DNA from: G963691885 sp963691885
Lineage (GTDB): Bacteria > Pseudomonadota > Alphaproteobacteria > UBA8366 > Aestuariispiraceae
Reading direction: 5' to 3'
DNA length: 64,000 bases
Assembly: GCA_963691885.1 (NCBI GenBank)
Contig: OY829843.1
Coordinates: 1,426,001-1,490,000 of the forward strand
Shown in pieces: positions 17,472 through 25,985 of this stretch. Below the pieces are notes generated by a model. It was not told where the DNA came from, searched no databases, and saw nothing but the letters and a program-made list of their open reading frames with translations. Numbering within the stretch: the first letter of the stretch is position 1; each line of letters starts with the position of its first letter. Position numbers and translations under genes: made by a program.

Positions 17472-19106
17472 ATGGCAGATTCGCCACCTCTTATGGAGTT
17501 GCCGATCAAGACCGCCGAGGGCGGCTTTTATAACGGCTTTAGTAAAGACGTAACCATTACTGCGAAAGTGCTGGTCGGTGCTCTCATTCTTTGGGCAGTG
17601 GCCTTTCCGGATCAGGCTGGCGAGATCCTCAGCAGCTTCAACGGCTTTTTGCTGACGAATTTTACAGCCTGGTATATCTGGGTTGTCGCGTTTTTCATTA
17701 TTGTTTGCATCGCCCTGGCATTAATGCCGTCGTCGGGTCGCTTGCGGCTTGGTCTGCCGGATGACAAACCCGAATTCTCAAACTTTTCCTGGTTCTCGAT
17801 GATGTTTGGTGCCGGGATTGGCATTGGCATGCTGACCTTCGCAACAGCGGAGCCGATGTATCACTTTGCAACGAACCCTGATGTCATTATGGGGACAGCA
17901 GAGACATCTTCTGCAGATAACGTACGACCTGCCTATAAATGGTCGTTCCTGCATTGGGGCTTTTCAGCCTGGGCCTGTTACGCGCTGGTCGGTCTTGCAC
18001 TGGCCTAGTTCTCGTATCGACGCAACCTGCCACTCACCATTCGGTCCGGCCTGACCCCGATCTTTGGGTCCGCATTATCCGGTCCGCTTGGACATCTGAT
18101 CGACATCGTTGCCGTTGTTGCAACGGTGCTTGGCGTTTCCCAAACACTTGGTTTCGGAGTGGAGCAATTTGTTGCCGGCCTTCACCGCATTGGTATTGGC
18201 GAATGGCTTCTGAACGCTGAGGGTAAAGCATCGACCGCCGCCATTGTGGTTGCCTTGTTGATAATCATGGGGGCCTCAACGCTATCTGCACTCTCCGGTG
18301 TTGGTAAGGGCATCAAATGGCTGTCCAATATCAATATGGGACTAAGCTTTTTCCTGCTGGCCTTCTTCCTGATCTTCGGATCGACCTTCTTTGGCCTGCA
18401 GGCCCTGTTCGTCGGATTGATGGATTATATCATTGCGATGCCCAGCATGATGTTCACGGTCTGGAGCCCGGACGGTACAGAAACCGGGGATGCCCTGACC
18501 GGGTGGCAAGGTGGTTGGTCCGTCTTCTACTGGGCCTGGTGGATTGCATTTGCCCCCTTCGTTGGGGTGTTCCTGGCGCGCATTTCCAGAGGGCGCACGG
18601 TCCGGGAATATGTTTTGGGTGCCATCATCATCCCGTCCATCATGTGTTTCGTCTGGTTTGCGATTGTCGGTGGTACCGCGATTGATCTGACCTTGAATGG
18701 GGATGCCGGGGACGCGATCTCAGGCGCAGGTTCACAGGCACAGCTCTTCGCAATGCTGGACGTCATCCTGTCCAGCGGTCTGGCCTGGATTATGGCACTG
18801 ATCGTTGTGATCCTGCTGCTGACCTATCTGGTGACATCCGCTGATTCCGCGGTTCTGATCATCAATACGATCAATTCCGGCGGTGACGAAGGTCCGAAAG
18901 GTCGTCCGCATATCCTGTTCTGGGGTTCTGCCCTGGCACTGGTCGTGGGTGCCCTGTTGATCGTCGGTGGCCTAAGCGCCATCCAGACAGCAATGGTGAT
19001 TGGCGCATTACCGTTCAGCCTGGTCATGGCCATCATGGGAATTGCTGTCATCAAAGGCATCTGGCGTGACAGCCAGCGTGAAAAGAAAGGCGTCCATAAC
19101 GGCTGA
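17472..19106 (+). pseudogene. BCCT-family transporter interrupted by in-frame TAG
   Basis: The frame runs from ATG 17472 (GGGGAG about 9 bases ahead) to TGA 19106 and would give 544 residues, a normal BCCT (betaine/carnitine/choline transporter) length, but codon 179 is TAG (18006-18008). It falls in SAWACYALVGLALA-stop-FSYRRNLPL, where family members read ALAYF, so it most likely replaced Tyr. Nothing else is broken. The TM3 motif GAGIGIGM, the TM4 aromatic box LHWGFSAWACY and the TM8 signature FYWAWWIAFAPFVGVFLARISRGRT (partial: the WWxxW third Trp is Phe) are present. Natural substrate is probably a quaternary or sulfonium osmolyte. Treated as a recent pseudogene, unless the TAG is read through. 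Confidence 0.85.
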
Positions 19107-19146
19107 TCCTGTCGGTCCTAGACTGTTAAAAGATCCCCTGGCCTCG

Positions 19147-19170
19147 TGAACTGACCCCATTAAGTTGGAC
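19147..19170 (+). repeat. IS left terminal inverted repeat
   Basis: 24 bp terminal inverted repeat beginning TGAACTGACCCC and ending AAGTTGGAC. It pairs with 20558-20581 with three mismatches in the middle. Confidence 0.9.
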
Positions 19171-19173
19171 GGT

Positions 19174-19929
19174 TTATAGGCTTGGATAGTTTGAGGGCTG
19201 GGTTCTGTATTGTACAGGGCTCAGCCCGTTCAGTTTGAGTTTGATGCGGTCATGATTGTAGTAGCGGATATAGTCTTCGATTCCGTTTTGCAGCGCGGTG
19301 ATGTTCTCGAAGCGGCTTTGACGGAAGAACTCGGATTTGAGGGTGCCGAAGAAGCTCTCCATGGCTGCGTTATCATAGCAGTTCCCTTTGCGTGACATGC
19401 TTTGGCTTATGTTGTGGCCTCGCAGCATGTGTCGCCATGCAGGTATCTGGTATTGCCAGCCCTGGTCGGAATGCAGGATGGGACGGTCTTCGTCCCGCAG
19501 TCGTTTCACCGCCCTATCGAGCATGGTTTCGACGAGTTTGAACACCGGACGTCTGGCTGTTTCGAAGGCGATGATCTCTCCGTTGTAGAGATCCATGATA
19601 GGCGACAGATAGAGCTTTTGCCCGGCCACAGCGAATTCCGTCACATCGGTCACCCATTTCTGATTGGCACGCCTGGCGGTGAACTGCCGCTTGATGAGAT
19701 CGGGTGCCACGCGCGCCGCCCTCCCCTTGTAAGAACGATATTTCTTCGGCCTGACGATGGACCGTAAGTCGAGTTCGCCCATCAACCGCTGAACGGTCTT
19801 GTGATTGACCGTCTCTCCGGCCCCACGCAAGGCGGCGGTCACCCGGCGATACCCGTAACGCCCCTTATGCGCTGCAAAGACCGACTTGATCCTGTCCTTC
19901 AATGCCGCATGCCGGTCGGGCCGGGTCAA
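19174..19929 (-). CDS. IS3-family transposase OrfB (DDE integrase core)
   Basis: 251 residues as counted from TTG 19929, with the rve/DDE integrase core: first Asp in WVTDVTEF, second in LHSDQGWQYQ, and Glu in NAAMESFFGTLKSE. The IS3-typical HTH_21-like N-terminus (KGRYGYRRVTAALRG) precedes it. The frame is open upstream of TTG 19929 as far as about 20030 and there encodes the expected LRQDHPLQGLLEVSGLARS, so the true product is probably an OrfAB fusion. It would be made by a -1 frameshift near the five-A run (CCCAAAAAGC on the minus strand, 20028-20036) at the end of orfA. Nothing in the frame is broken, so the element could be active. Confidence 0.9.
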   Translation of the reverse strand: MTRPDRHAALKDRIKSVFAAHKGRYGYRRVTAALRGAGETVNHKTVQRLMGELDLRSIVRPKKYRSYKGRAARVAPDLIKRQFTARRANQKWVTDVTEFAVAGQKLYLSPIMDLYNGEIIAFETARRPVFKLVETMLDRAVKRLRDEDRPILHSDQGWQYQIPAWRHMLRGHNISQSMSRKGNCYDNAAMESFFGTLKSEFFRQSRFENITALQNGIEDYIRYYNHDRIKLKLNGLSPVQYRTQPSNYPSL

Positions 19930-20006
19930 GATCTTTTGGTGATAGTAGAAGGTGCTGCGGGCCAGCCCAGAAACCTCAAGGAGACCCTGAAGCGGATGAT
20001 CCTGCC

Positions 20007-20537
20007 TTAACGCCTGGACGGTTTGCGCTTTTTGGGCGCTTGTTCCCGCGTTAAGGCATCCAGCTTTTTTAGGTAGGCGTTCTCCATGCGGAGATGCTGC
20101 AACTCCGCCAGAAGGTCATCGCGGCTCTTGTCCTTATCGTCCACGGGTCCCTCAGATCCAGCTGGCTTGCGTGACTTAGACACCGTTGCCGGTCTCCCTT
20201 TGCGGCGAGGGGCAAGCGCCGCCAGCCCGCCGCTTTCATAGCGTTGTTCCCAGTCCGAGAGGCAGCCAGCATTGCGGATGTTGTAAAGGGCAGCCACCTG
20301 ACGGCGCGAAAGACCATCCTCCCACATCCGCTGCAAAACCGACAGCTTGAACGCGGCATCATAATGGCTGAATTTCTTCTTAAGCCCGGCTTCTCCATGG
20401 ATAGCGTGAACCGATACCCACTGGCGAACCATAGAGGGGTCGATCCCAAAATGATCCCCTACGTCCCGGTAACTACGCGCACCGCCACCATAAAACTCAA
20501 CAACAGACAGCTTGAATGAAAAACTGTATTTCGACAT
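20007..20537 (-). CDS. IS3-family OrfA (helix-turn-helix protein)
   Basis: 176 residues, the size of IS150-type OrfA. Two helix-turn-helix repeats are visible: YRDVGDHFGIDPSMVRQWV near residues 23-41 and SRRQVAALYNIRNAGCLSDW near 77-96. A coiled-coil leucine zipper (LLAELQHLRMENAYLKKLDAL) near the C-terminus would mediate multimerisation. It binds the terminal inverted repeats and provides the N-terminal part of the OrfAB transposase. The frame ends (KKRKPSRR-stop) a few codons after the A-rich putative slip site, overlapping the upstream extension of orfB. Confidence 0.9.
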   Translation of the reverse strand: MSKYSFSFKLSVVEFYGGGARSYRDVGDHFGIDPSMVRQWVSVHAIHGEAGLKKKFSHYDAAFKLSVLQRMWEDGLSRRQVAALYNIRNAGCLSDWEQRYESGGLAALAPRRKGRPATVSKSRKPAGSEGPVDDKDKSRDDLLAELQHLRMENAYLKKLDALTREQAPKKRKPSRR

Positions 20538-20557
20538 GAAAACCCCCGAAGGTCGGT

Positions 20558-20581
20558 GTCCAACTTTCGGGGGTCAGTTCA
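20558..20581 (-). repeat. IS right terminal inverted repeat
   Basis: Inverted partner of the left end, 21 of 24 positions identical (GTCCAACTT...GGGGTCAGTTCA on the plus strand). It starts 20 bases upstream of the orfA start. Confidence 0.9.
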
Positions 20582-20707
20582 CGCGGCCGGGGGATTTTTT
20601 TTACGCGCAATCGAATCGCGCCCAAGGCAGGAAAATCATCAATCAGATTTGTCTAATTCGACCCGCACCCTATATTACCGCGTATAATAATGGAGACGGG
20701 TCAATCC

Positions 20708-21208
20708 ATGTCATCGGGGAAGAAACCGCATACAGAAGAGGATGCGCACCAGGACGGTGAACAGGCGCTCTATCTTTGCTCTTATTTCAGCACGGCAATG
20801 GACAGCATTTCGGAGCATCATCTGCGGTCCATTCTGGAGGAATCTCGCGTCTATAATCCTGCGCGTGGTGTAACAGGCTGCCTGATGTTTGACGGTGCCT
20901 CTTTCTTTCAGATACTCGAGGGACCCAAGGCCGAAATTGACACATTGTTCAAAGGCATGATCACCCGGGACCGGCGCCACAAAAGCATCATCAGCATGAT
21001 TTATGCGCCCATATCGGCCCGGTTATTCGGCGAATGGTCGATGGAATTGATGACGAGCAAAAACCACAATCAGCTCAAAAACCTGCATGCCGATCTGAAA
21101 ACCCGCGTACAAGACGATAAACACAGCAATGATCAGGCCGCAGCCATTCTGTTCATCGACACATTCATCCGTAATTCAGATCACGGCATGCGACATTTCG
21201 ATATCTGA
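20708..21208 (+). CDS. BLUF-domain blue-light photoreceptor
   Basis: About 166 residues, one BLUF domain (residues 21-115) that would bind FAD and sense blue light, plus a short helical C-terminal tail. All residues of the photocycle are present: Tyr26 in LCSYFSTA, Asn50 in SRVYNPARGVTG, Gln68 in FFQILEG, and the Trp/Met pair in FGEWSMELM. There is no attached output domain (no EAL, GGDEF or cyclase), so signalling must go through a partner protein. I prefer ATG 20708 with GGAG upstream over ATG 20690, which has no ribosome binding site. It stands alone, 126 bases after the IS element and upstream of fzlA. Confidence 0.9.
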   Translation: MSSGKKPHTEEDAHQDGEQALYLCSYFSTAMDSISEHHLRSILEESRVYNPARGVTGCLMFDGASFFQILEGPKAEIDTLFKGMITRDRRHKSIISMIYAPISARLFGEWSMELMTSKNHNQLKNLHADLKTRVQDDKHSNDQAAAILFIDTFIRNSDHGMRHFDI

Positions 21209-21334
21209 GTTGGACAAATTCAGGACCGACGCGATCTGTTTCCATACGCGACAGGGTCCCGCAAAATGTGACTCTTTCTGGGCAAGCTGATCTAGGTTAT
21301 TGCCGTTCCGCATCTCAGGGTTTATACGCGGATT

Positions 21335-22003
21335 ATGCTTTTGCTTTATCATCTATGGCTAAACCCGCTCTGCCGAAAAGTACGCCTCGTGCTTGGCGAG
21401 AAGAAACTCGACTTCGACCTCAAGGTTCAGAAAGTCTGGGAACGGGACGAGCATTTCCTGGCATTGAACCCGACGGGCGAAGTACCGGTTCTGATCGACG
21501 AGGATGGGACCCGCGTCGCGGGCTCTCAACCCATCTGTGAATATTTGGACGAGATGTATGAAGAGCCCGCCCTTCTGGGTCAGGGCGCGGTCACGAGGGC
21601 AGAGGTGCGCCGCCTGGTGGAGTGGTTTGACATCAAGTTCAACAACGAGGTCACCCTCAACCTCGTCGACGAAAAGATTATGAAGCGATTTCTGGGTCAG
21701 GGTGAACCGGACAGCCGGGCAATCCATGCCGGCAGCCGCAATATCCATATCCATCTGGGCTATATCACCTGGCTGGCAGAGCGCAGGTCCTGGCTGGCTG
21801 GCGAGGATATGACCCTCGCCGATCTGGCGGCTGCCGCGCATCTCAGCTGCGTTGACTATCTGGGCGACGTTCCCTGGTCCGATCACCCCGTCGCCAAAGA
21901 CTGGTACGCACGGGTCAAGTCACGCCCCTGTTTCCGCTCGATCCTGGCCGACCGCATTCCCGGCGCCCCGCCACCGACGCATTACGCCGATCTGGATTTC
22001 TGA
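21335..22003 (+). CDS. fzlA: FzlA-type glutathione S-transferase-like cell division protein
   Basis: 222 residues with a GST fold: thioredoxin-like N-terminal domain (LYHLWLNPLCRKVRLVLGEKKL, then LNPTGEVPVLID) and an all-helical C-terminal domain. The C-terminal half (SRNIHIHLGYITWLAERRSW, DLAAAAHLSCVDYLGDVPW, KDWYARVKSRPCFR, ending THYADLDF) is the strongly conserved pattern of alphaproteobacterial FzlA, which binds FtsZ filaments and is needed for constriction in Caulobacter. Enzymatic GST activity is not expected. Assignment rests on remembered family motifs. It is convergent with the Bcr/CflA remnant, overlapping its 3' end by 22 bases (21982-22003). Confidence 0.8.
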   Translation: MLLLYHLWLNPLCRKVRLVLGEKKLDFDLKVQKVWERDEHFLALNPTGEVPVLIDEDGTRVAGSQPICEYLDEMYEEPALLGQGAVTRAEVRRLVEWFDIKFNNEVTLNLVDEKIMKRFLGQGEPDSRAIHAGSRNIHIHLGYITWLAERRSWLAGEDMTLADLAAAAHLSCVDYLGDVPWSDHPVAKDWYARVKSRPCFRSILADRIPGAPPPTHYADLDF

Positions 22004-23211
22004 CGCATCTGTTTTTCAATGCTGATTGTGTAGAACGCCGCCAAAAGGCAGCAACCAGCCGAGCCGATCACACAGAGGATGAGGGGAACGGCGTTCGACT
22101 CCTCTGTCAGAACGAAGCTCGACAGGACGGTCAGACCGGCCCCACCGAAGGTCATCATCGCCCCGCTCAACCCTGAAGCGGACCCGGCCAGATTGGGGCG
22201 AACATCCAACAGGCCAGCATTGGCAGAGGGCAGGATCAGGCCGTTGCCAAATCCAATTGAGATTGTGAAGGCAAAGAACCCCAGAGGATGAACCACACCC
22301 GACAACCCGACCATCAAGGCAACCGTCATCAAGCCCAGCGTCACGCAGGCACCCAGCAGGATCATCCGATACAGGCCGACCGCGATAGAAAACCGGCCGG
22401 AGACCCCGTTCCCAAGCATATAGCCAAGCGGTGTCAAAGACAGAAAGGCACCGACCTCCGTCGCGCTTAAACCGAAAAAACGTTCCCCCACAAAGGGTGC
22501 ACCGCCAAGATAGGCGTAGAACGTCCCGGACGCGAAAACCATTGTCAGGGTGTATCCCCAAAACCGCCTTGAAGTTAGCAATTCCGGATAGGCCTTGAAC
22601 TGGGCCCCAAAGCTAGCGGATTTATGCTGATTGGTCTCACCCTGATCCATAAACGCGATCAAGAACACCAGAACGCCGCCAATAAACAGCGCATAGAAAT
22701 TCGACTGCCAGCCGAACAGATCGCTGAGCAAACCACCCAGCGGGGGCGAAAGCATGGGGACGAGGGCCATCCCCATCGTGACATAGCCGATCACACTGGC
22801 CGCCTTCTCTCTTGAGGTCACATCACGGACACTGGCCCTGGAAATCACAAACCCCGTCGTAATCACCGCCTGCAAACAGCGGAAAAACAGAAACAGCTAA
22901 AACGTCTCTGCCAGCGCCGCACCCAGCGAGGCGACAATAAAGAGCGCCAGGATCCAGAGCATTACGGGACGACGGCCATACCTGTCAGAAACCGGTCCGA
23001 TGAAGAGCTGGACAAACCCGGTCAGTGCCAGATAGCCCGACACAGTGAACTGCATGATCGCGTAGGAGGTCTGATAATACTCTGCCATCGCCGGTAAGGA
23101 GGCGAGAAAGATATTCAGCGACGCAGCAGGTATCGCCACCAACAACACCAGGGTGGTGATATGCGGTGGCGTTGTGCGATCGAAGTATCGGGAATCCGGT
23201 AAAGAGGCCAT
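21982..23211 (-). pseudogene. Bcr/CflA-family MFS transporter interrupted by in-frame TAG
   Basis: One continuous frame from ATG 23211 to TGA 21982, 409 codons long, of the drug:H+ antiporter-1 family (Bcr/CflA-type, about 400 residues and 12 TM). The A-loop motif GPVSDRYGRRPVML and TM4-5 ISRASVRDVTSREKAASVIG are typical. Codon 105 is TAG (22897-22899), inside GAALAETF-stop-LFLFFRCLQA, the loop before TM4. No other stop or shift occurs on either side, so a single change has split the gene into 104 and about 304 residue parts. Substrate would be drugs or small metabolites. It is followed by UAG-C, a context prone to readthrough, but I treat it as a pseudogene. Confidence 0.85.
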
Positions 23212-23298
23212 CGGGCAGTGCTACTGCCAGGTGAAAGGCTTGTCGACCCCTCCGCAGCGAAACAGTTTTATGATGGGATTCTGGCGATTGGTATCTTG

Positions 23299-24138
23299 CT
23301 ACCGACCCGATTTTTCAGCGGCCGGCGGCGTGGCATCCAAAAGCTCCAGATTGCGTCGGGCCATTTCTGCCACGGGCCGTCCATCATGCAAATCAATCAG
23401 GCGTAGCCAGTCCGCCCGTGCGGCATTGAAATCTCCCAGCAACCGATGGGCGATGCCGCGCTCCAGCAAGGCTTCAGGATTTTCAGGGTCTTCTGTCAGC
23501 GCGAGATTGGCATCTTCCATGGCCAGTTCCATCGCATCAACATGGCGATAGGCACTGGCCCGAAAGGCATAAAGATCCGCCCTGTTCGACGAAACCTCGA
23601 GGGCTTCATTGATATCGTCGATGGCTTCCCAGTAATTGTTGGTCTCAAACAGGCTGACAGCACGGTCCACATGAATATCGGGATTATTGGGTGACAGCTC
23701 CAATGCGTTTGTCTGAACCGCGCGGGCCCGGTCGTAATTGCCCGCCTGCTGCCAGGAAATACCGGCATGGGCCAGCAATTCCGCCACGACATTTTCAGGT
23801 GTCTCATCGGGCATGGCGGCGGCCAACCTCTCCAGGCGCAAGGCCGCATCCTCATGATGACCCAGACGGGACAGCGCAATCGCCTGACAATGCAGGGCGG
23901 GCCGACCACCGCCTGTATCTTCCCAGGCGAGCGAGCGCTCAAACGCCTCTTCCGGATTGGTTGAGGTCATGCGAATGCAAATTTCATATTCTTTCTGGGA
24001 AAGAAGGTCATTGCCCTGCGCCAGCCCTTTCGCGCCAGTGACGACAAGGCCAAGGCAGGCCGAAGAAAAAGAGACCACAAGACACCGATACACCGGAATG
24101 TATGGTCTTGAAATTTCGAGGAGGACCTTCATGCTCAT
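23299..24138 (-). CDS. TPR-repeat protein with signal sequence
   Basis: 279 residues. A hydrophobic N-terminal segment (CLVVSFSSACLGLVVTG) looks like a Sec signal or anchor. From about residue 100 there are four to five tetratricopeptide repeats, for example ISWQQAGNYDRARAVQTNALELSPNNPD, recognisable in the pieces AGNYDRARAVQTNALEL, NNYWEAIDDINEALEV, DAMELAMEDANLALTEDPEN and LGDFNAARADWLRLIDL. TPR domains bind other proteins; the partner is unknown and it is probably periplasmic. It shares strand with the Bcr/CflA remnant 87 bases downstream, and is divergent, with only 37 bases between starts, from the epimerase gene. Confidence 0.8.
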   Translation of the reverse strand: MSMKVLLEISRPYIPVYRCLVVSFSSACLGLVVTGAKGLAQGNDLLSQKEYEICIRMTSTNPEEAFERSLAWEDTGGGRPALHCQAIALSRLGHHEDAALRLERLAAAMPDETPENVVAELLAHAGISWQQAGNYDRARAVQTNALELSPNNPDIHVDRAVSLFETNNYWEAIDDINEALEVSSNRADLYAFRASAYRHVDAMELAMEDANLALTEDPENPEALLERGIAHRLLGDFNAARADWLRLIDLHDGRPVAEMARRNLELLDATPPAAEKSGR

Positions 24139-24175
24139 CAGCCTGATTTAAGGCGGCGAAGGGATTTGCGCAACA

Positions 24176-25081
24176 ATGAGTATGTCGGCTGAACATATTG
24201 ATCGGATTGAGCCTGGCTATTTTTTCTGTTTTGGCCTGGGCTATTCCGCACTTGCCCTGGTGGAACAGCTGGCGGCAAAAGGATGGCGAATTGGCGGCAC
24301 CTGTCGCAGTCCCGAAAAACAGGCCGCGCTGCGTGAACTGGGTTACGAATTACACCTGTTTCAGGAAGGTCTCGACATCGACCTGGCCGTTCTGAAAGGC
24401 GTCACACATCTGTTGTCCTCGGTACCACCGGGTGAAGCAAGCGACCCCGTGGTGGAGGCGCTCAAGCCGCATATATCAGCGCTGCAGGAAATCGCCTGGA
24501 TCGGTTACCTCTCGACCACCGGCGTCTATGGAGATCGCGATGGCGGCTGGGTGGACGAAACCTCCGCCCTTGAACCGACGGGACCCCGGGGGGAAAAACG
24601 TGTCGCCGCTGAACGCGACTGGCGGGATCTTGGCGCGACGACAGGTGTTCCGGTGCACAGTTTCCGGCTCGCCGGTATTTACGGACCGACACGCAATGCG
24701 GTTGAAACGGTACGCAAAGGCGGCGCCCGCAGGATCGACAAGCCGGGCCAGGTGTTCAGCCGCATCCATGTGGATGACATCACCAACATCCTGCTCGCCT
24801 CCATGGCGCAACCCGGACCTGGCGGAACAATGACGGCGTATAATTGCTGTGATGATAACCCTGCCCCGCCGGAAGAGGTTATCGCCTATGCCTGTTCCCT
24901 GTTGGATATCGAACCACCGCCCCTGATCCCGTTTGATCAAGCGGAACTCTCGCCCATGGCCCGCAGTTTTTACCGCGACAATAAACGGGTTTCGAATAAA
25001 CGCATCAAAGAGGCATTGGGTGTGACGCTCACCTGGCCTGATTATCGGGACGCGTTACCGGTTCTGGCCGGAAAGGCGTAA
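24176..25081 (+). CDS. NAD-dependent epimerase/dehydratase-like SDR (YeeZ type)
   Basis: 301 residues of the extended short-chain dehydrogenase superfamily. The dinucleotide-binding turn FCFGLGYSALALVEQL replaces the usual GxxGxxG at the N-terminus, as in the YeeZ/YbjT-like group; YLSTTGVYGDRDGGWVDET corresponds to the active-site strand but the YxxxK is weak (GEKRVAAERDW), so catalysis is uncertain. FRLAGIYGP and IHVDDI are typical SDR core motifs. The family is often next to fzlA and queG in this class, so it keeps loose company with fzlA here. Its last 27 bases overlap, tail to tail, the 3' end of the next gene. Role unknown. Confidence 0.75.
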   Translation: MSMSAEHIDRIEPGYFFCFGLGYSALALVEQLAAKGWRIGGTCRSPEKQAALRELGYELHLFQEGLDIDLAVLKGVTHLLSSVPPGEASDPVVEALKPHISALQEIAWIGYLSTTGVYGDRDGGWVDETSALEPTGPRGEKRVAAERDWRDLGATTGVPVHSFRLAGIYGPTRNAVETVRKGGARRIDKPGQVFSRIHVDDITNILLASMAQPGPGGTMTAYNCCDDNPAPPEEVIAYACSLLDIEPPPLIPFDQAELSPMARSFYRDNKRVSNKRIKEALGVTLTWPDYRDALPVLAGKA

Positions 25082-25816
25082 CGCCTGGACCCGCTCGGCG
25101 AGCCTCGCCAGATGGGTCGGTTCACTCAATTGGTGATCGCCACCCTTGATAATCTCCACCGTGACGTCATCGCTGCGCAGAACAGGCGGGATCGAAAGAA
25201 CGTGATTGACCGGCACGACCGTATCCGCGTCCCCATGCAACATATGAACGGGAACATCGATCGGTAAAATACCGCGGTCCAGCAGGTTCTGATTGCGGGA
25301 CTCCTCAACCAACCGCCTGGTGATCGGATAGGGGTCCGGTTGATACTCAGACGGGCGAAACCACACACCCTCATCATACAATTCCTTGCGGGCCTCTTCC
25401 CCCATTGCCGGTAACATCAGCCTTGTGGGAAAATCCGGTGCGGGCGCGATCAGAACAAGTCCCCGAACACGCGCCGGACGGGCCAAGGCCAGAAGAAGCG
25501 ACATCCACCCCCCCATGGACGATCCGACGATGATTTGAGGGCCCTCACAGATCCGGTCCAGAACCGCCAGAGCATCGTCAAACCATTCACCAATCGTCCC
25601 ATCTTCAAATTTGCCCGATGACTGGCCATGCCCGGCATAGTCAAACCGCGTGTATGAAAATCCGGCTTCTTCGGAAAGATCAGACAGGAAGCTCGCTTTT
25701 GTCCCGGTCATGCTGGAATTGAAACCACCGCAAAACAGAACACCCGGCTGTTGTCCTTCTGTTATGTGATATGCGATTCGGGTTGTCGGCGTTTCGAGAT
25801 AGGCTGGATCAGACAT
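25055..25816 (-). CDS. Alpha/beta hydrolase
   Basis: About 253 residues, compact alpha/beta hydrolase of the serine esterase or ABHD10/YpfH-like type. The oxyanion motif is FCGGFNSSMTG, the strand-5 nucleophile elbow GSSMGGWMS, the acid region MLHGDADTVVP, and the His in GGDHQLSEP, so the whole Ser-Asp-His triad is in place. It is cytoplasmic, and the substrate is not evident. ATG 25816 (MSDPAYLETP) is chosen over the longer frame to 25930 because the extra 38 residues look unrelated and cover the upstream region. The gene is divergent from the GT4 gene. Its end lies inside the 3' end of the SDR gene. Confidence 0.85.
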   Translation of the reverse strand: MSDPAYLETPTTRIAYHITEGQQPGVLFCGGFNSSMTGTKASFLSDLSEEAGFSYTRFDYAGHGQSSGKFEDGTIGEWFDDALAVLDRICEGPQIIVGSSMGGWMSLLLALARPARVRGLVLIAPAPDFPTRLMLPAMGEEARKELYDEGVWFRPSEYQPDPYPITRRLVEESRNQNLLDRGILPIDVPVHMLHGDADTVVPVNHVLSIPPVLRSDDVTVEIIKGGDHQLSEPTHLARLAERVQALRLSGQNR

Positions 25817-25985
25817 CGCACTCTTTTTGACGGGTTCGATTGAATAGAAGCTTGGTGAGATCTGTTCAGCATACAGGTCTCGACAGGATTTGGTATCCTC
25901 CTTCACTGCAGAGGGTTGATAGTGTTCCAATTTTCCGGTCTATACGCATTATGGGAGATTCTCGGGGATTGGGTATCAAACGCAA

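Larger units (their letters stand above)
19147..20581. mobile_element. IS3-family insertion sequence (IS150-like)
   Basis: 1435 bp element with both terminal inverted repeats visible. The left end TGAACTGACCCC-ATTAAGTTGGAC (19147-19170) and the inverted right end (20558-20581) match in 21 of 24 positions. It holds the two overlapping transposase frames orfA and orfB, both on the minus strand and both intact. I could not see a clear 3-4 bp target duplication: the flanks read CTCG on the left and CGCGG on the right. It lies 40 bases downstream of the broken BCCT gene and 126 bases upstream of the BLUF gene, interrupting neither. Confidence 0.92.

Noticed and set aside
19141..20590. Target site duplication around the IS element
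   Set aside because: The flanking bases do not match convincingly in any register tried.
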